Assembly (NCBI RefSeq): GCF_029087225.1
Contig: NZ_JARFJD010000002.1
Location: 248,001 to 312,000 of the forward strand
Reading direction: 5' to 3'
Origin: Limnobacter olei
Lineage (GTDB): Bacteria; Pseudomonadota; Gammaproteobacteria; Burkholderiales; Burkholderiaceae_B
DNA length: 64,000 bases
Shown here: piece by piece, positions 46,731 through 55,018 of the stretch
Layout of the letters: each line of letters opens with the position of its first letter
How positions within the stretch are numbered: position 1 is the first letter of the stretch
Program-made: the position numbers and the translations under genes
The notes under the pieces: generated by a model
Seen by the model: the letters and a program-made list of their open reading frames with translations, nothing else
Told to the model about the DNA's origin: nothing
Database searches by the model: none

Positions 46731-47432
46731 ATGCCACAGGCTGTTCAACAACACTGGAGGAAAACAGCATTGCTGCTGATTGCAGCAGCGTTGCTCTTCG
46801 TGTGGATGAATGCCGATGTATCACTTCAAGACATGCTGGCCGCACAGCGCGAGTTGGCCATGCACTTTGTGGATAACCCCACGTTGGTCACTTTGATTTA
46901 CTTCGGTGTATTTGTAGTAATTACCGCCTTGTGCCTGCCAGGTGCAGGTGTATTGATGCTGGTGGGTGGGGGCTGCATGGGGTTTGGCCTGTGCATGGTG
47001 GTGTCCACCGCCGCATCGGCTTTGGGTGCCCTGCTCACGATGCTGTTTGCGCGGCACTTCTTTCGATCATCCGTTGAGGCCCGCTTCGCCGACAAGCTGG
47101 ATGAGATCAACAAGGGCATAGAAAAGAACGAAGTAGCCTACCTGCTCAGTCTTCGACTGGCCCCCATCATTCCTTTTGTCGCATTCAATTTGCTGGCTGG
47201 CCTGAGCCGTGTAAAGCCGTGGACATTCTTGTGGACATTCTTGTGGACAAGCTTTGTGGGTATGCTGCCCGGCACCATGCTGTATGTAAATGCGGGTAAC
47301 GAGTTATCCAAAGTAAACCGGCTGGAAGAATTGATTTCACTGGAAGTGGTCATTTCTCTGGCTGCGCTGGCCTTGGTGCCATTCCTGATTCAGTGGGGAA
47401 CGCGGCAATTTCAGCTGCGCAAGGCGGCTTGA
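46731..47432 (+). CDS. TVP38/TMEM64 (DedA superfamily) membrane protein
   Basis: 233 residues, about six hydrophobic segments. GVFVVITALCLPGAGVLMLVGGGCMGF and LLSLRLAPIIPFVAFNLLAGLSRV are the SNARE-associated/VTT domain motifs, with the conserved Arg and Pro. It starts 11 bp after the SelD fusion and is therefore part of the selenium operon. A DedA protein has been implicated in selenite entry in Cupriavidus metallidurans, so a transport role for a selenium species is reasonable but unproven. Two adjacent TGGACATTCT repeats near residue 165 give a local duplication. Confidence 0.85.
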   Translation: MPQAVQQHWRKTALLLIAAALLFVWMNADVSLQDMLAAQRELAMHFVDNPTLVTLIYFGVFVVITALCLPGAGVLMLVGGGCMGFGLCMVVSTAASALGALLTMLFARHFFRSSVEARFADKLDEINKGIEKNEVAYLLSLRLAPIIPFVAFNLLAGLSRVKPWTFLWTFLWTSFVGMLPGTMLYVNAGNELSKVNRLEELISLEVVISLAALALVPFLIQWGTRQFQLRKAA

Positions 47433-47442
47433 GCCCACTCGG

Positions 47443-47629
47443 CTTGGGTTCTGATAACGCGTCGATCTTGATTAGCCCACTTGGCTTGGGTTCCTATCTC
47501 TCGCCAGAAAACCTGTATATCCCTTTTTGATGTTCACCCTGACTCTCCTCGCTCGGCAAAAGGGCGGGCCGAGACTCGGTGCCGGCCCATGGCCGGCCGT
47601 GGCGGGTGAATTCAAACGGGCAGGTTTTG
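47443..47629 (+). repeat. Two 42-bp units and first hairpin of composite repeat copy IV
   Basis: GCTTGGGTTC occurs with its C at 47443 and 47485 (42 bp apart). The hairpin arms are GAAAACCTG (47507-47515) and CAGGTTTTG (47621-47629). Inner arm sequences CCCTTTTTGATGTTCACC and GGTGAATTCAAACGGG are the same as in copy III, and a central GCCGGCCCATGGCCGGC palindrome is present. It lies immediately after the TVP38 stop. Confidence 0.85.
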
Positions 47630-48046
47630 TTGAAGGCGAGGCGATCGAAACACCGCCGCTGATTGGGCGATGAAATCAGCCGTGAGTTGCGTGGAGAGGG
47701 AGATTCGCCAGTGCCGATGGAGCTCTGAACACAGCCATGCGTCGCTCGGAGGTGGAGAAGCGCTGCACGGGAGTGCGGGGAGCCGAACTTGCAGATGGGC
47801 GCACTCTGCGGGTTCAAGCCAACACGGCAGTGGGATTGCTTGGGGCGCACTTCAAGAAAACCGCCCCGTTTGAATGGATTCGCAGCGGTCGGCTACAAGC
47901 CGACGCCGAGACTCGGCCCGCCCTTTTGCCGAGCGAGGTGAGCAAGAATCCATTCAAAAAGGGACTAAGCGGTTTTCTGTGCGGAACAAGTAACCCATGC
48001 CGAGTTTGCCAAAAACCGCAGCGGTGACCCTTCAAGTTTTGCTCCC
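47630..48046 (+). repeat. Linker, second hairpin and tail of composite repeat copy IV
   Basis: The linker TTGAAGGCGAGGCGATCGAA is at 47630, and the GAACTTGCAGATGGGCGCAC block is near 47784. A second long inverted repeat has arms GAAAACCGC...TTTGAATGGATTC (47856-47881) and GAATCCATTCAA...GCGGTTTTC (47946-47977). The tail GCAGCGGTGACCCTTCAAGT starts at 48018. Nothing in 47433-48108 supports a protein-coding gene. Confidence 0.82.
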
Positions 48047-48108
48047 AAGCCCACTAGTCCGCTAGTCCAGTGCGACACAAACAACCCATGCCAAGCGAGC
48101 AAAAAACC

Positions 48109-48477
48109 TCAGCGGATGTCGAACAACTCCACATCAAACACCAAGTCGGTGTTGCCCGGAATCGGACCTGCACCACGCGCGCCATATGCAGTGTCGGATG
48201 GGCAGAACACGATTGCCCGATCACCCACCACCATTTCGCACAAAGCCTGGGTCCAGGCTGGAATCACACGGTTCAGCGGAAAAGAGATTTTTTCGTTGCG
48301 TTTGATTGAACTATCAAATACGCGACCATCCAGAAAAGTGCCCTCATAGTGCACTTCCACGATTGAATTCGGTGTGGGCTTTTGCGTGCCGGTGCCGCGC
48401 TTTTTGAAAGTCAGCTTCACGCCAGAAGGAAGTACGAGTTCGTCGCCAGCGGCGGCGTTGTTGGTTGAATCAGTCAC
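48109..48477 (-). CDS. FKBP-type peptidyl-prolyl isomerase
   Basis: 122 residues, a single FKBP domain without a signal peptide. VEVHYEGTFLDGRVFDSS, FPLNRVIPAWTQAL and CPSDTAYGARGAGPIPGNTDLVFDVELFDI cover the prolyl-isomerase active site (Asp, Phe, Trp, Tyr). It probably helps cytosolic folding. The gene is minus strand, convergent with repeat copy IV. Confidence 0.93.
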   Translation of the reverse strand: MTDSTNNAAAGDELVLPSGVKLTFKKRGTGTQKPTPNSIVEVHYEGTFLDGRVFDSSIKRNEKISFPLNRVIPAWTQALCEMVVGDRAIVFCPSDTAYGARGAGPIPGNTDLVFDVELFDIR

Positions 48478-48557
48478 AGCATTACCCCAGGTAAGAATTA
48501 AGACAAGCGCTTATTCTAACCCGGGGTGTTCAGCCAGCCGTAAATTCGGCCTTGAAA

Positions 48558-49001
48558 TCAATAGGTTTTGTAGGGCAGGAATTTGCCGCTCATATTGATG
48601 CTGACGCGGTCACCCATGGGGTGAGGCTCGCGCTGCAAATCCATTTTGAAGTCGATCGCACTCATGATGCCGTCACCAAACTCTTCATGAATCAGTTCCT
48701 TGAAGGTAGTGCCGTACACACTGATCAATTCATAAAAGCGATAAATCAGAGGGTCAGTCGGCACGGCGGTGGGCAGCGACCCCTTGTAAGGCACAACTTG
48801 CAGGCAATCCACTGCCTCGGGTGGCAAGGCCAAATACTCGCCAATTTTCTTGGCCTGTTCTTCGGTCAAGGTCATCTGGCCCAGCAATGCCGCTGTGCTC
48901 CATTCCTTGGACTGGCCCAGTACTTTGGCACAGTCGTCCCAAGTGCATTTCTTCTTGCGCTTGGCCAATACAATCAATTCGGTGACGTCGGTTCGTTTCA
49001 T
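48558..49001 (-). CDS. cynS: Cyanate hydratase (cyanase)
   Basis: 147 residues. CynS converts cyanate and bicarbonate to ammonia and CO2 as a decamer. The catalytic triad Arg88, Glu91 and Ser114 lies in PLIYRFYELISVYGTTFKELIHEEFGDGIMSAIDF, and the C-terminus ISGKFLPY-like motif is present. The ATG at 49001 overlaps the stop of the ABC ATPase gene by 4 bp, which ties it to the transporter upstream. Confidence 0.97.
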   Translation of the reverse strand: MKRTDVTELIVLAKRKKKCTWDDCAKVLGQSKEWSTAALLGQMTLTEEQAKKIGEYLALPPEAVDCLQVVPYKGSLPTAVPTDPLIYRFYELISVYGTTFKELIHEEFGDGIMSAIDFKMDLQREPHPMGDRVSINMSGKFLPYKTY

Positions 49002-49981
49002 GGTGCACTCCTTTGAATCAAATTTAGTGGGGGTGTTGTCTCGGTGCCAACTTTCGTGTTGCTCAGGGCTTTCAAGCCTGGGCGAACCACCGTGGGTTGT
49101 TTGTGCAATTCAGCATTCAATTTGTTGCCATCGGGTTCGGCGCTGGGTACGGGTGCTGCACGGTTCACCAGGAAATCAACCAAATGGTTGCGAATGGCGT
49201 AGTACTGCGGGTCGTGATGCACGGTGCTCCGGGTGCGTTCGCGCGGCATGGTGTTTTCAACAATTTCTGCAATGCGCGCGCGCGGGCCGTGGCTCATCAA
49301 CATCACTTTGTCGGCCAGCAAAATGGCCTCATCCACATCGTGCGTAATCATGAATACGGTTTGCCCTGTGGCCTTCACAATTTGCAGCAACTCGTCTTGA
49401 ATCGTGCCGCGGGTCAGCGCATCCAGCGCGCCAAAGGGCTCGTCCAGCAACAGCATTTGCGGTTGAATGGCAAACGCACGGGCAATGCCCACCCGCTGTT
49501 TCATGCCGCCAGAAAGTTCATGCGGCTTTTTGTTTGCGGCTTTACCCAAACCCACCATATCCAGATACTTCATGGCGTGTTCACTGATTTCCTCCGGCGA
49601 CTTTTCAGGCCAACGTGAACGCACACCAAACTCCACGTTTTTCAACGCTGTCATCCAAGGCATCAGCGCGTGGCTTTGAAACACCACACCACGGTCAAGC
49701 GATGGGCCTACTACTTCTTTGTCGTTCATGATCACGTAGCCCTGTGTGGCTTCATCCAGCCCCGCCAGAATGTTCAGAATGGTGCTTTTGCCGCAACCGG
49801 AATGGCCGATGATGCAAACAAACTCACCTTTCTGAATATCGAAGTTCACGGCCTCGAACACAGGTGGAACCGAGGTGTCAGCAGGCGCATAACTTTTTAC
49901 CAAACCTTCCACTTGCAGGAAGGCGGCAGCTTTTTCATTGGGTATGAGGTCTTTGCTGAATATCTTGTGTTCAGTCGTCAT
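48998..49981 (-). CDS. Nitrate/cyanate-type ABC transporter ATP-binding protein
   Basis: 327 residues. Walker A GHSGCGKST and the signature LSGGMKQRVGIARAFA are clear, with Walker [17 protein letters not shown] and the switch ITHDVDEAI. It matches the NrtD/SsuB-like single-domain ATPases. A C-terminal tail of about 60 residues after the core is not conserved. With the next two genes and cynS it forms a cyanate uptake and breakdown operon. Confidence 0.9.
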   Translation of the reverse strand: MTTEHKIFSKDLIPNEKAAAFLQVEGLVKSYAPADTSVPPVFEAVNFDIQKGEFVCIIGHSGCGKSTILNILAGLDEATQGYVIMNDKEVVGPSLDRGVVFQSHALMPWMTALKNVEFGVRSRWPEKSPEEISEHAMKYLDMVGLGKAANKKPHELSGGMKQRVGIARAFAIQPQMLLLDEPFGALDALTRGTIQDELLQIVKATGQTVFMITHDVDEAILLADKVMLMSHGPRARIAEIVENTMPRERTRSTVHHDPQYYAIRNHLVDFLVNRAAPVPSAEPDGNKLNAELHKQPTVVRPGLKALSNTKVGTETTPPLNLIQRSAP

Positions 49982-49987
49982 TGTTTT

Positions 49988-50836
49988 TTACTCCTTGTAG
50001 CTGACCAGCTTGGCCATGCGGGCCAGCAGCGTATCGAGCAACATGCCGATCAAACCGATGAACAAAATCGCACTGATGATGTTGGCAATCGACAGGTTGT
50101 TCCATTCGTTCCACACGAAGTAACCGATGCCCGTGCCGCCGACCAGCATTTCAGCCGCCACAATCACCAGCCAGGCAATACCAACGGAAATACGCATGCC
50201 TGTCATGATGGTGGGCGCCGCTGCCGGCAAAATCACCTGAAATGCGGTGCGCAGTGAACTGACTTCCAAAGTTTTGGCCACGTTCAACCAATCACGCCGA
50301 ACCCCCGCCACACCAAACGCTGTGTTGACCAACATCGGCCAGATGGAGCAAATGAAAATCACAAAAATAGCCGAGGTGTCGCTGTCTTTGATCGTGTACA
50401 GTGCCAGCGGCATCCAGGCCAATGGCGACACCGGTTTCAAAATCTGGATGAAGGGGTCAAGCGCCTTGTACAGCAAAGGCGACATGCCAATAACAAAGCC
50501 CAATGGAATCGCCACCAAAGCGGCCAAACCAAAACCCACCAGCACGCGGAAAATGGAATAGCCCAATTGAATGCCGATGCCTTTGTCATTGGTGCCACGA
50601 TCGTAGAACGGATCACTGATGTGCCCCCACAACTTCTCACCCACATCGCCCGGGGTGGGCAATGGGGTTTTACTGCCCGTGGACGCAGCCTGACCCACCA
50701 GTGCTGCATATTCAGGATCTACATTCACCTCGGCTTGCTCGGGCAAGGTGGCAATGGTCCAAATGGCAATCAACACCACCAGGATCAAACCCGACAAAGC
50801 CCATGGGGCCCACTTTTGCTTCCTAAAGTCTTTCAT
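49988..50836 (-). CDS. Nitrate/cyanate-type ABC transporter permease (NrtB-like)
   Basis: 282 residues. An N-terminal helix and a periplasmic loop precede five helices. FGLAALVAIPLGFVIGMSPLLYKALDPFIQILKPVSPLAWMPLALY and the GVRRDWLNVAKTLEVSSLRTAFQVILPAAAPTIMTGMRISVG coupling segment are typical of NrtB/CmpB. It starts 5 bp after the binding-protein stop. Confidence 0.92.
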   Translation of the reverse strand: MKDFRKQKWAPWALSGLILVVLIAIWTIATLPEQAEVNVDPEYAALVGQAASTGSKTPLPTPGDVGEKLWGHISDPFYDRGTNDKGIGIQLGYSIFRVLVGFGLAALVAIPLGFVIGMSPLLYKALDPFIQILKPVSPLAWMPLALYTIKDSDTSAIFVIFICSIWPMLVNTAFGVAGVRRDWLNVAKTLEVSSLRTAFQVILPAAAPTIMTGMRISVGIAWLVIVAAEMLVGGTGIGYFVWNEWNNLSIANIISAILFIGLIGMLLDTLLARMAKLVSYKE

Positions 50837-50841
50837 GCCGC

Positions 50842-52203
50842 TTAGCCCTTGGTTCTGGAAATTGCAAAACTGTTGATGTATTCCTCAGGCTTCTTGGGAT
50901 CGAACGGTTTGCCCATTACACTGAACTTTTTATCCAGCGATGCCGGTGGCTGCATGCCCACTTCTTTCATCAAGCGAGTCGCGTCAGTGGCCAAAAATAC
51001 ATCTTTGGCAATTTTGTTGTAGTCCACATCGCCCTTGATTTGTCCCCAGCGTTTCATCTGGGTCAAAATCCAAATCGCAAAACTTTGGTAAGGGAACGGA
51101 TCGAAGTCGATGCGCTGCGGGTCTTTCTTGATACCGCCCAAGCCATCTGCATAGGTGCCGGTCAACACCTGTTCAACCACTGTCAATGGCTGGTTCAAGT
51201 AATTGGTGGGGGCAATGGCTGCTGCAATTTCCTTGCGGTTCTCGGCTTTGCGTGCGTAGGCCGTGGCATCCAGTACCGCCTTCAACAGGGCTTTGTAACT
51301 GTTGGGGTTTTGGGTCACGAATTCCTTGCTGGCTGCAAACGCGCAGCACGGGTGGCCCGACCAAATTTCCTTCGACAAAATGTGAATAAAGCCCACGCCG
51401 TCGTACACGGCACGTTGGTTCACAGGGTCGGGCGCCAGGAAGCCGTCAATGTTGTCAGCGCGCATATTGGCCACCATTTCGGGAGGTGGCACGGAACGAA
51501 TTTGCACATCGCGATCGGGATCAAGGCCAGCCTCGGCCAGGTAGTAGCGCAACAGGTAGTTGTGCATGGAATAGTCAAACGGCACTGCAAACTTGAAACC
51601 CTTCCAGTCTTTCGGATTGCGTTTGTCCTTGTGCTTCATGGCCAATGTAATGGCCTGACCATTGATGTTTTCAACAGCGGGCATAGTCCATGGAATGGCG
51701 TTCGAGCCTACACCCATGGAGATGGCCAAAGGCATGGGCGACAACATGTGAGCCGCATCGTATTCTTTGGCCAGCGACTTGTCGCGCACCACCGCCCAGC
51801 CAGCAGTTTTCACCACTTCAACATCCAAGCCTTGCTTGGCATAGAAACCCAAAGGCTGCGCCATGATGATGGGCGTTGCACAGGTGATTGGAATGAAGCC
51901 CACTTTCAGCTTTTGTTTTTCCAAAGGGCCGTTACTTTGGGCAAACGCCTCCTTGGCTGCCGCCAAAGGGAACAGGCTGCCGATGGCTGCCATGGCGGTA
52001 CCACTGCCCACAGCGCGCAGGAAATTGCGGCGTAACTGGTCGTTGGGAAACAGTGCATGCATCACCGCGTTTTCAACAGCACGCTCTTCCATCTGTTGCA
52101 CGGCCAGTTGTTGGTCGTGTTCAGCCTGACTGTTGTGTTGGCCACAGGCGCAGCGCATGCCCAGGCGGGTATTGGGATCGAACGGGTTCTTGAAAAAAGA
52201 CAT
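50842..52203 (-). CDS. CmpA/NrtA-family substrate-binding protein of the cyanate transporter
   Basis: 453 residues. The CmpA/NrtA family binds nitrate, bicarbonate or cyanate. The chain starts with about 58 residues carrying CACGQHNS, then a twin-arginine-like signal (RRNFLRAVGSGTAMAAIGSLF, cleavage near AKEAFA). The binding domain starts at KLKVGFIPITCATPIIMAQPLGFYAKQGLDVEV and includes PDPVNQRAVYDGVGF and the SGHPCCAF segment. Cyanate is the likely ligand because cynS is in the same operon. The N-terminal Cys segment is unusual. Confidence 0.9.
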   Translation of the reverse strand: MSFFKNPFDPNTRLGMRCACGQHNSQAEHDQQLAVQQMEERAVENAVMHALFPNDQLRRNFLRAVGSGTAMAAIGSLFPLAAAKEAFAQSNGPLEKQKLKVGFIPITCATPIIMAQPLGFYAKQGLDVEVVKTAGWAVVRDKSLAKEYDAAHMLSPMPLAISMGVGSNAIPWTMPAVENINGQAITLAMKHKDKRNPKDWKGFKFAVPFDYSMHNYLLRYYLAEAGLDPDRDVQIRSVPPPEMVANMRADNIDGFLAPDPVNQRAVYDGVGFIHILSKEIWSGHPCCAFAASKEFVTQNPNSYKALLKAVLDATAYARKAENRKEIAAAIAPTNYLNQPLTVVEQVLTGTYADGLGGIKKDPQRIDFDPFPYQSFAIWILTQMKRWGQIKGDVDYNKIAKDVFLATDATRLMKEVGMQPPASLDKKFSVMGKPFDPKKPEEYINSFAISRTKG

Positions 52204-52231
52204 GGTGAACTCCTATGCAGTGTTGCAACAA

Positions 52232-52912
52232 TCAGGCTGTGGCGCGGTTCAATGCGGGGCGAAAATAATCAATGTCGTGTTGGTATTGCTGGTAGGCCTT
52301 GGTGTACTCCATCACACGGGCCACCTCGGCAATAAATTCTTCGTCGTAACCGGCGCGGCGCAACAGGTGAAAACCCACTTCCATGCCGCTTGCGATGCCG
52401 CCACCTGTTACGATCCGGCCGGCATCCACCACCCTTGCATGGCTTACCTGGCAGGCTGGTGCTATTTCAGCCAAGCGGTCGATTGGGGTTTTTCCAAGGT
52501 GCGAAGCTTCAAGGCGATCGGGTTCTTTGCGGTTGGTGGCAGCCAAGCCATCGAGCAAACCCATGCGAGCGTAAATCCACGAGCCCGTGCACACGCTGGT
52601 TAGCAAACAAGTGTTGGGCAGCGCCCGAATGTAGCGGTGCAAGTTGCCATTGTTCATTTCCTGCCGGGTACCAAAACCACCCGGAATCAGAAATGCATCC
52701 ATTGCAGGTGTGTCAGAAAACGAATAGTTGGGCAACACAGTGAAACCAGCTTGAGTTTGTACTGGCCGCATGCTCTCGGCAATCAGGAACACTTCCAACT
52801 CTGGGTCGAAACGTTTGGCAACCGAGAACACCCCATACGGTGCTGCGTAGTCCACCACCTCGGCTTCCTTGAACACATACACACCCAGTCTGAACCCTTG
52901 CATTCTGGCCAT
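52232..52912 (-). CDS. DJ-1/PfpI superfamily protein (isonitrile hydratase/GlxA N-domain type)
   Basis: 226 residues. The nucleophile-elbow Cys is in LLTSVCTGSWIYARMG, preceded by DAFLIPGGFGTRQE with the acidic residue used by the family. RIVTGGGIASGMEVGFHLL is conserved in this subgroup. Members include isocyanide hydratases and regulators' ligand domains. It lies 28 bp before the cyanate-binding protein gene, so it may act on a related C=N compound; that is inference. Confidence 0.85.
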   Translation of the reverse strand: MARMQGFRLGVYVFKEAEVVDYAAPYGVFSVAKRFDPELEVFLIAESMRPVQTQAGFTVLPNYSFSDTPAMDAFLIPGGFGTRQEMNNGNLHRYIRALPNTCLLTSVCTGSWIYARMGLLDGLAATNRKEPDRLEASHLGKTPIDRLAEIAPACQVSHARVVDAGRIVTGGGIASGMEVGFHLLRRAGYDEEFIAEVARVMEYTKAYQQYQHDIDYFRPALNRATA

Positions 52913-53023
52913 TCACGTTTCTCCGGCAACACTGCATCAACAGGCTTTCAGTGTGCCGCGGGGGCTGAAGGCTGGGTATCACGCCTTTTGTGATTGTGTT
53001 GTAGTGCTGGCCCTACAAGAAAA

Positions 53024-53647
53024 TTACAAGCCATGCAGCTTGGTGTAGTTCACCAGGTCCACCAGGTTTTTCAGTTCCAGCTTTTCAAACACACGCGCGC
53101 GATAAGTTGAAACCGTGTTGCCCGACAAGCACAAGGCCTGTGCAATGTGTTGAACTGTTTCGCCCTGCGCCATCAAACGCAGCACCTGCATTTCACGATT
53201 GGACAGTCGCTCGTGAGGCAGCCTGTCAGCTGGCTTGCGCAAATCGTTGGCCATCAAGTTGGCTGTAGCAGGGGTTAGGTAGACTTGCCCGGCGCAGGCC
53301 ATTTGAAGGGCCTGTGTCAACTCCTGGGGCGAGCAACCTTTGTTCAGGTACGCATTGGCACCACTGCGAATGGCACGCAAAGCAAACTGCGCTTCGGGGT
53401 ACACCGACAACATCACCACGCCCAGTTTCGGAAATTCACTGCGCACGCTTTTCAGTACATCGAAACCATCGCGTTCGCCCAGTGCAACGTCCAGCAACAC
53501 GGCATCAAAGCTGCCCTTGCGAAGTTTCTGCATAGCCTCTACGCCGTCAGCCGCCTGCTCGCTTTGGTACTGCCCATCAAACTCATCCAGAATTTGAACA
53601 AGGCCACGCCGAATAATCATGTGGTCGTCCACAATCAAAATCTTCAT
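53024..53647 (-). CDS. NarL/FixJ-type response regulator
   Basis: 207 residues from ATG 53647, which overlaps the kinase stop by 4 bp; a longer reading lies inside the kinase gene. The receiver has DDH at 7-9 and the phospho-acceptor Asp53 in AVLLDVALGERDG. A LuxR-type helix-turn-helix is at the C-terminus (LSNREMQVLRLMAQGETVQHIAQALCLSGNTVSTYRARV). It stands upstream of the PfpI-cyanate operon on the same strand, so control of that operon is plausible. Confidence 0.92.
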   Translation of the reverse strand: MKILIVDDHMIIRRGLVQILDEFDGQYQSEQAADGVEAMQKLRKGSFDAVLLDVALGERDGFDVLKSVRSEFPKLGVVMLSVYPEAQFALRAIRSGANAYLNKGCSPQELTQALQMACAGQVYLTPATANLMANDLRKPADRLPHERLSNREMQVLRLMAQGETVQHIAQALCLSGNTVSTYRARVFEKLELKNLVDLVNYTKLHGL

Positions 53648-54789
53648 AAGGCGAGTACCTCGGGTAGGCGCAGCTTGATGCACACGCCCTGCCCCAAAAT
53701 TGAATCAATCGAGCAACGCGCACCAATGTCCCAAGCGCGTTCCTCAATCCCCATCAAACCAAAACCGGCATTGAAAGTGCGCACCGCCATGCCACGGCCG
53801 TTGTCTTTCACCTGAAATACCACCGCCCGCCCTTCAGTGTGCACGCGCACCTCTACCTTATTGGCGCCCGAGTGCTTGCTGACATTGTTCAGCGCTTCTT
53901 GCAAAATTCGGTACAAGGCAGTCTCGGTGGCTTTGCTCAGACGAACATGTTCCAGTGCCGGGGCAATATCGAGTGAACTCACCACATTGGTGCGTTGGGA
54001 AAACTCACCCAGCAAATGTTCCACTGCCGCCCAAAGCCCAAGATGATCCAGCACACCCGGACGAAGATCAGAAAGTATTCGCCGCAAACTTTCCATGGCA
54101 CCCTGGGCCAAGTCCAGCATGCTCTCAATCCTCAGGGTCAGTTTTTCATCGTTTGCACAGCGGTAGGAAAGCGCTTTCAACTCCAGATCGAACGCCGTCA
54201 ACTTTGCACCCAGGTCGTCGTGCATCTCACGCGCTATTCGGGTGCGCTCTTCTTCTCGAACGGTGGTCAGGTGTGCAGAAAGTCTGCGCATTCGGTCGTG
54301 CGCTTTTTGCAATTGTGCAGTACGCTCAACTACCCTACGCTCCAGTTCAACCTGCGCAGCAGCACGAATATTTTGCGCTTCAACCCGTTCGGTGATGTCT
54401 GTGAATGTGACCACAGCGCCCACCACTGCTTGTTCTTCGAAAATCGGGTAAGAAGCGTACTCAGCATGAAAACAGCTGCCATCCCTGCGCCACAACACTT
54501 CATTGTCAACACGGCAACCCTTGTTTTCCTGAAAGGCGCGAAAGATTTGGCACTGACACACTGGCATCAAATCGTTGTTCGCGTAGGAGTGGTGCATCAG
54601 GTAATGCATATTCCTGCCAAGCACTTCATCGGCCGAGTAACCCAACATTTCCGCGCCTGCCTTGTTGATGAAAACGCAACGCCCTTTGAGGTCGATTCCA
54701 TAGATGCCTTCACCCGTGGAGTCGAGCAACAATTCGAGTTGCCTTCGCCAGGCAGCGTGATGAGAAAGTTTGGAAAGATGCTTGAACAC
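53644..54789 (-). CDS. Cytosolic PAS-sensor histidine kinase (NarX/HPK7 type)
   Basis: 381 residues with no membrane helix. A PAS domain (about 15-135) contains LLDSTGEGIYGIDLKGRCVFINKAGAEMLGYS and a Cys-rich stretch (PVCQCQIF). A coiled coil follows, then the HisKA_3 box EERTRIAREMHDDLGAKL with the phosphorylated His190. The HATPase domain has ALNNVSKHS and VKDNGRGM. Start is read as GTG at 54789. Its overlap with the response regulator makes a two-component pair. The PAS Cys residues could sense redox or bind a cofactor. Confidence 0.9.
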   Translation of the reverse strand: MFKHLSKLSHHAAWRRQLELLLDSTGEGIYGIDLKGRCVFINKAGAEMLGYSADEVLGRNMHYLMHHSYANNDLMPVCQCQIFRAFQENKGCRVDNEVLWRRDGSCFHAEYASYPIFEEQAVVGAVVTFTDITERVEAQNIRAAAQVELERRVVERTAQLQKAHDRMRRLSAHLTTVREEERTRIAREMHDDLGAKLTAFDLELKALSYRCANDEKLTLRIESMLDLAQGAMESLRRILSDLRPGVLDHLGLWAAVEHLLGEFSQRTNVVSSLDIAPALEHVRLSKATETALYRILQEALNNVSKHSGANKVEVRVHTEGRAVVFQVKDNGRGMAVRTFNAGFGLMGIEERAWDIGARCSIDSILGQGVCIKLRLPEVLAL

Positions 54790-55018
54790 GGCAGTGCACC
54801 TGAAGTTGAATCAACATCAAACTAGCAAGAGCAATGCCAATAAAATTCAAAAAGTTTTTGAAAATTTGCACGCGAGTGGTGCGAAAAAAAAACGACAAAA
54901 TTTATTGAAATTTACACACAAACGGGTTGTTGATCATGTATTGATGAAAAAAGCTTTTCAGTTAATAAAATTTGATGTACACATAACTCACCACACCGTT
55001 TAAGGAAGGTTACAAAAC

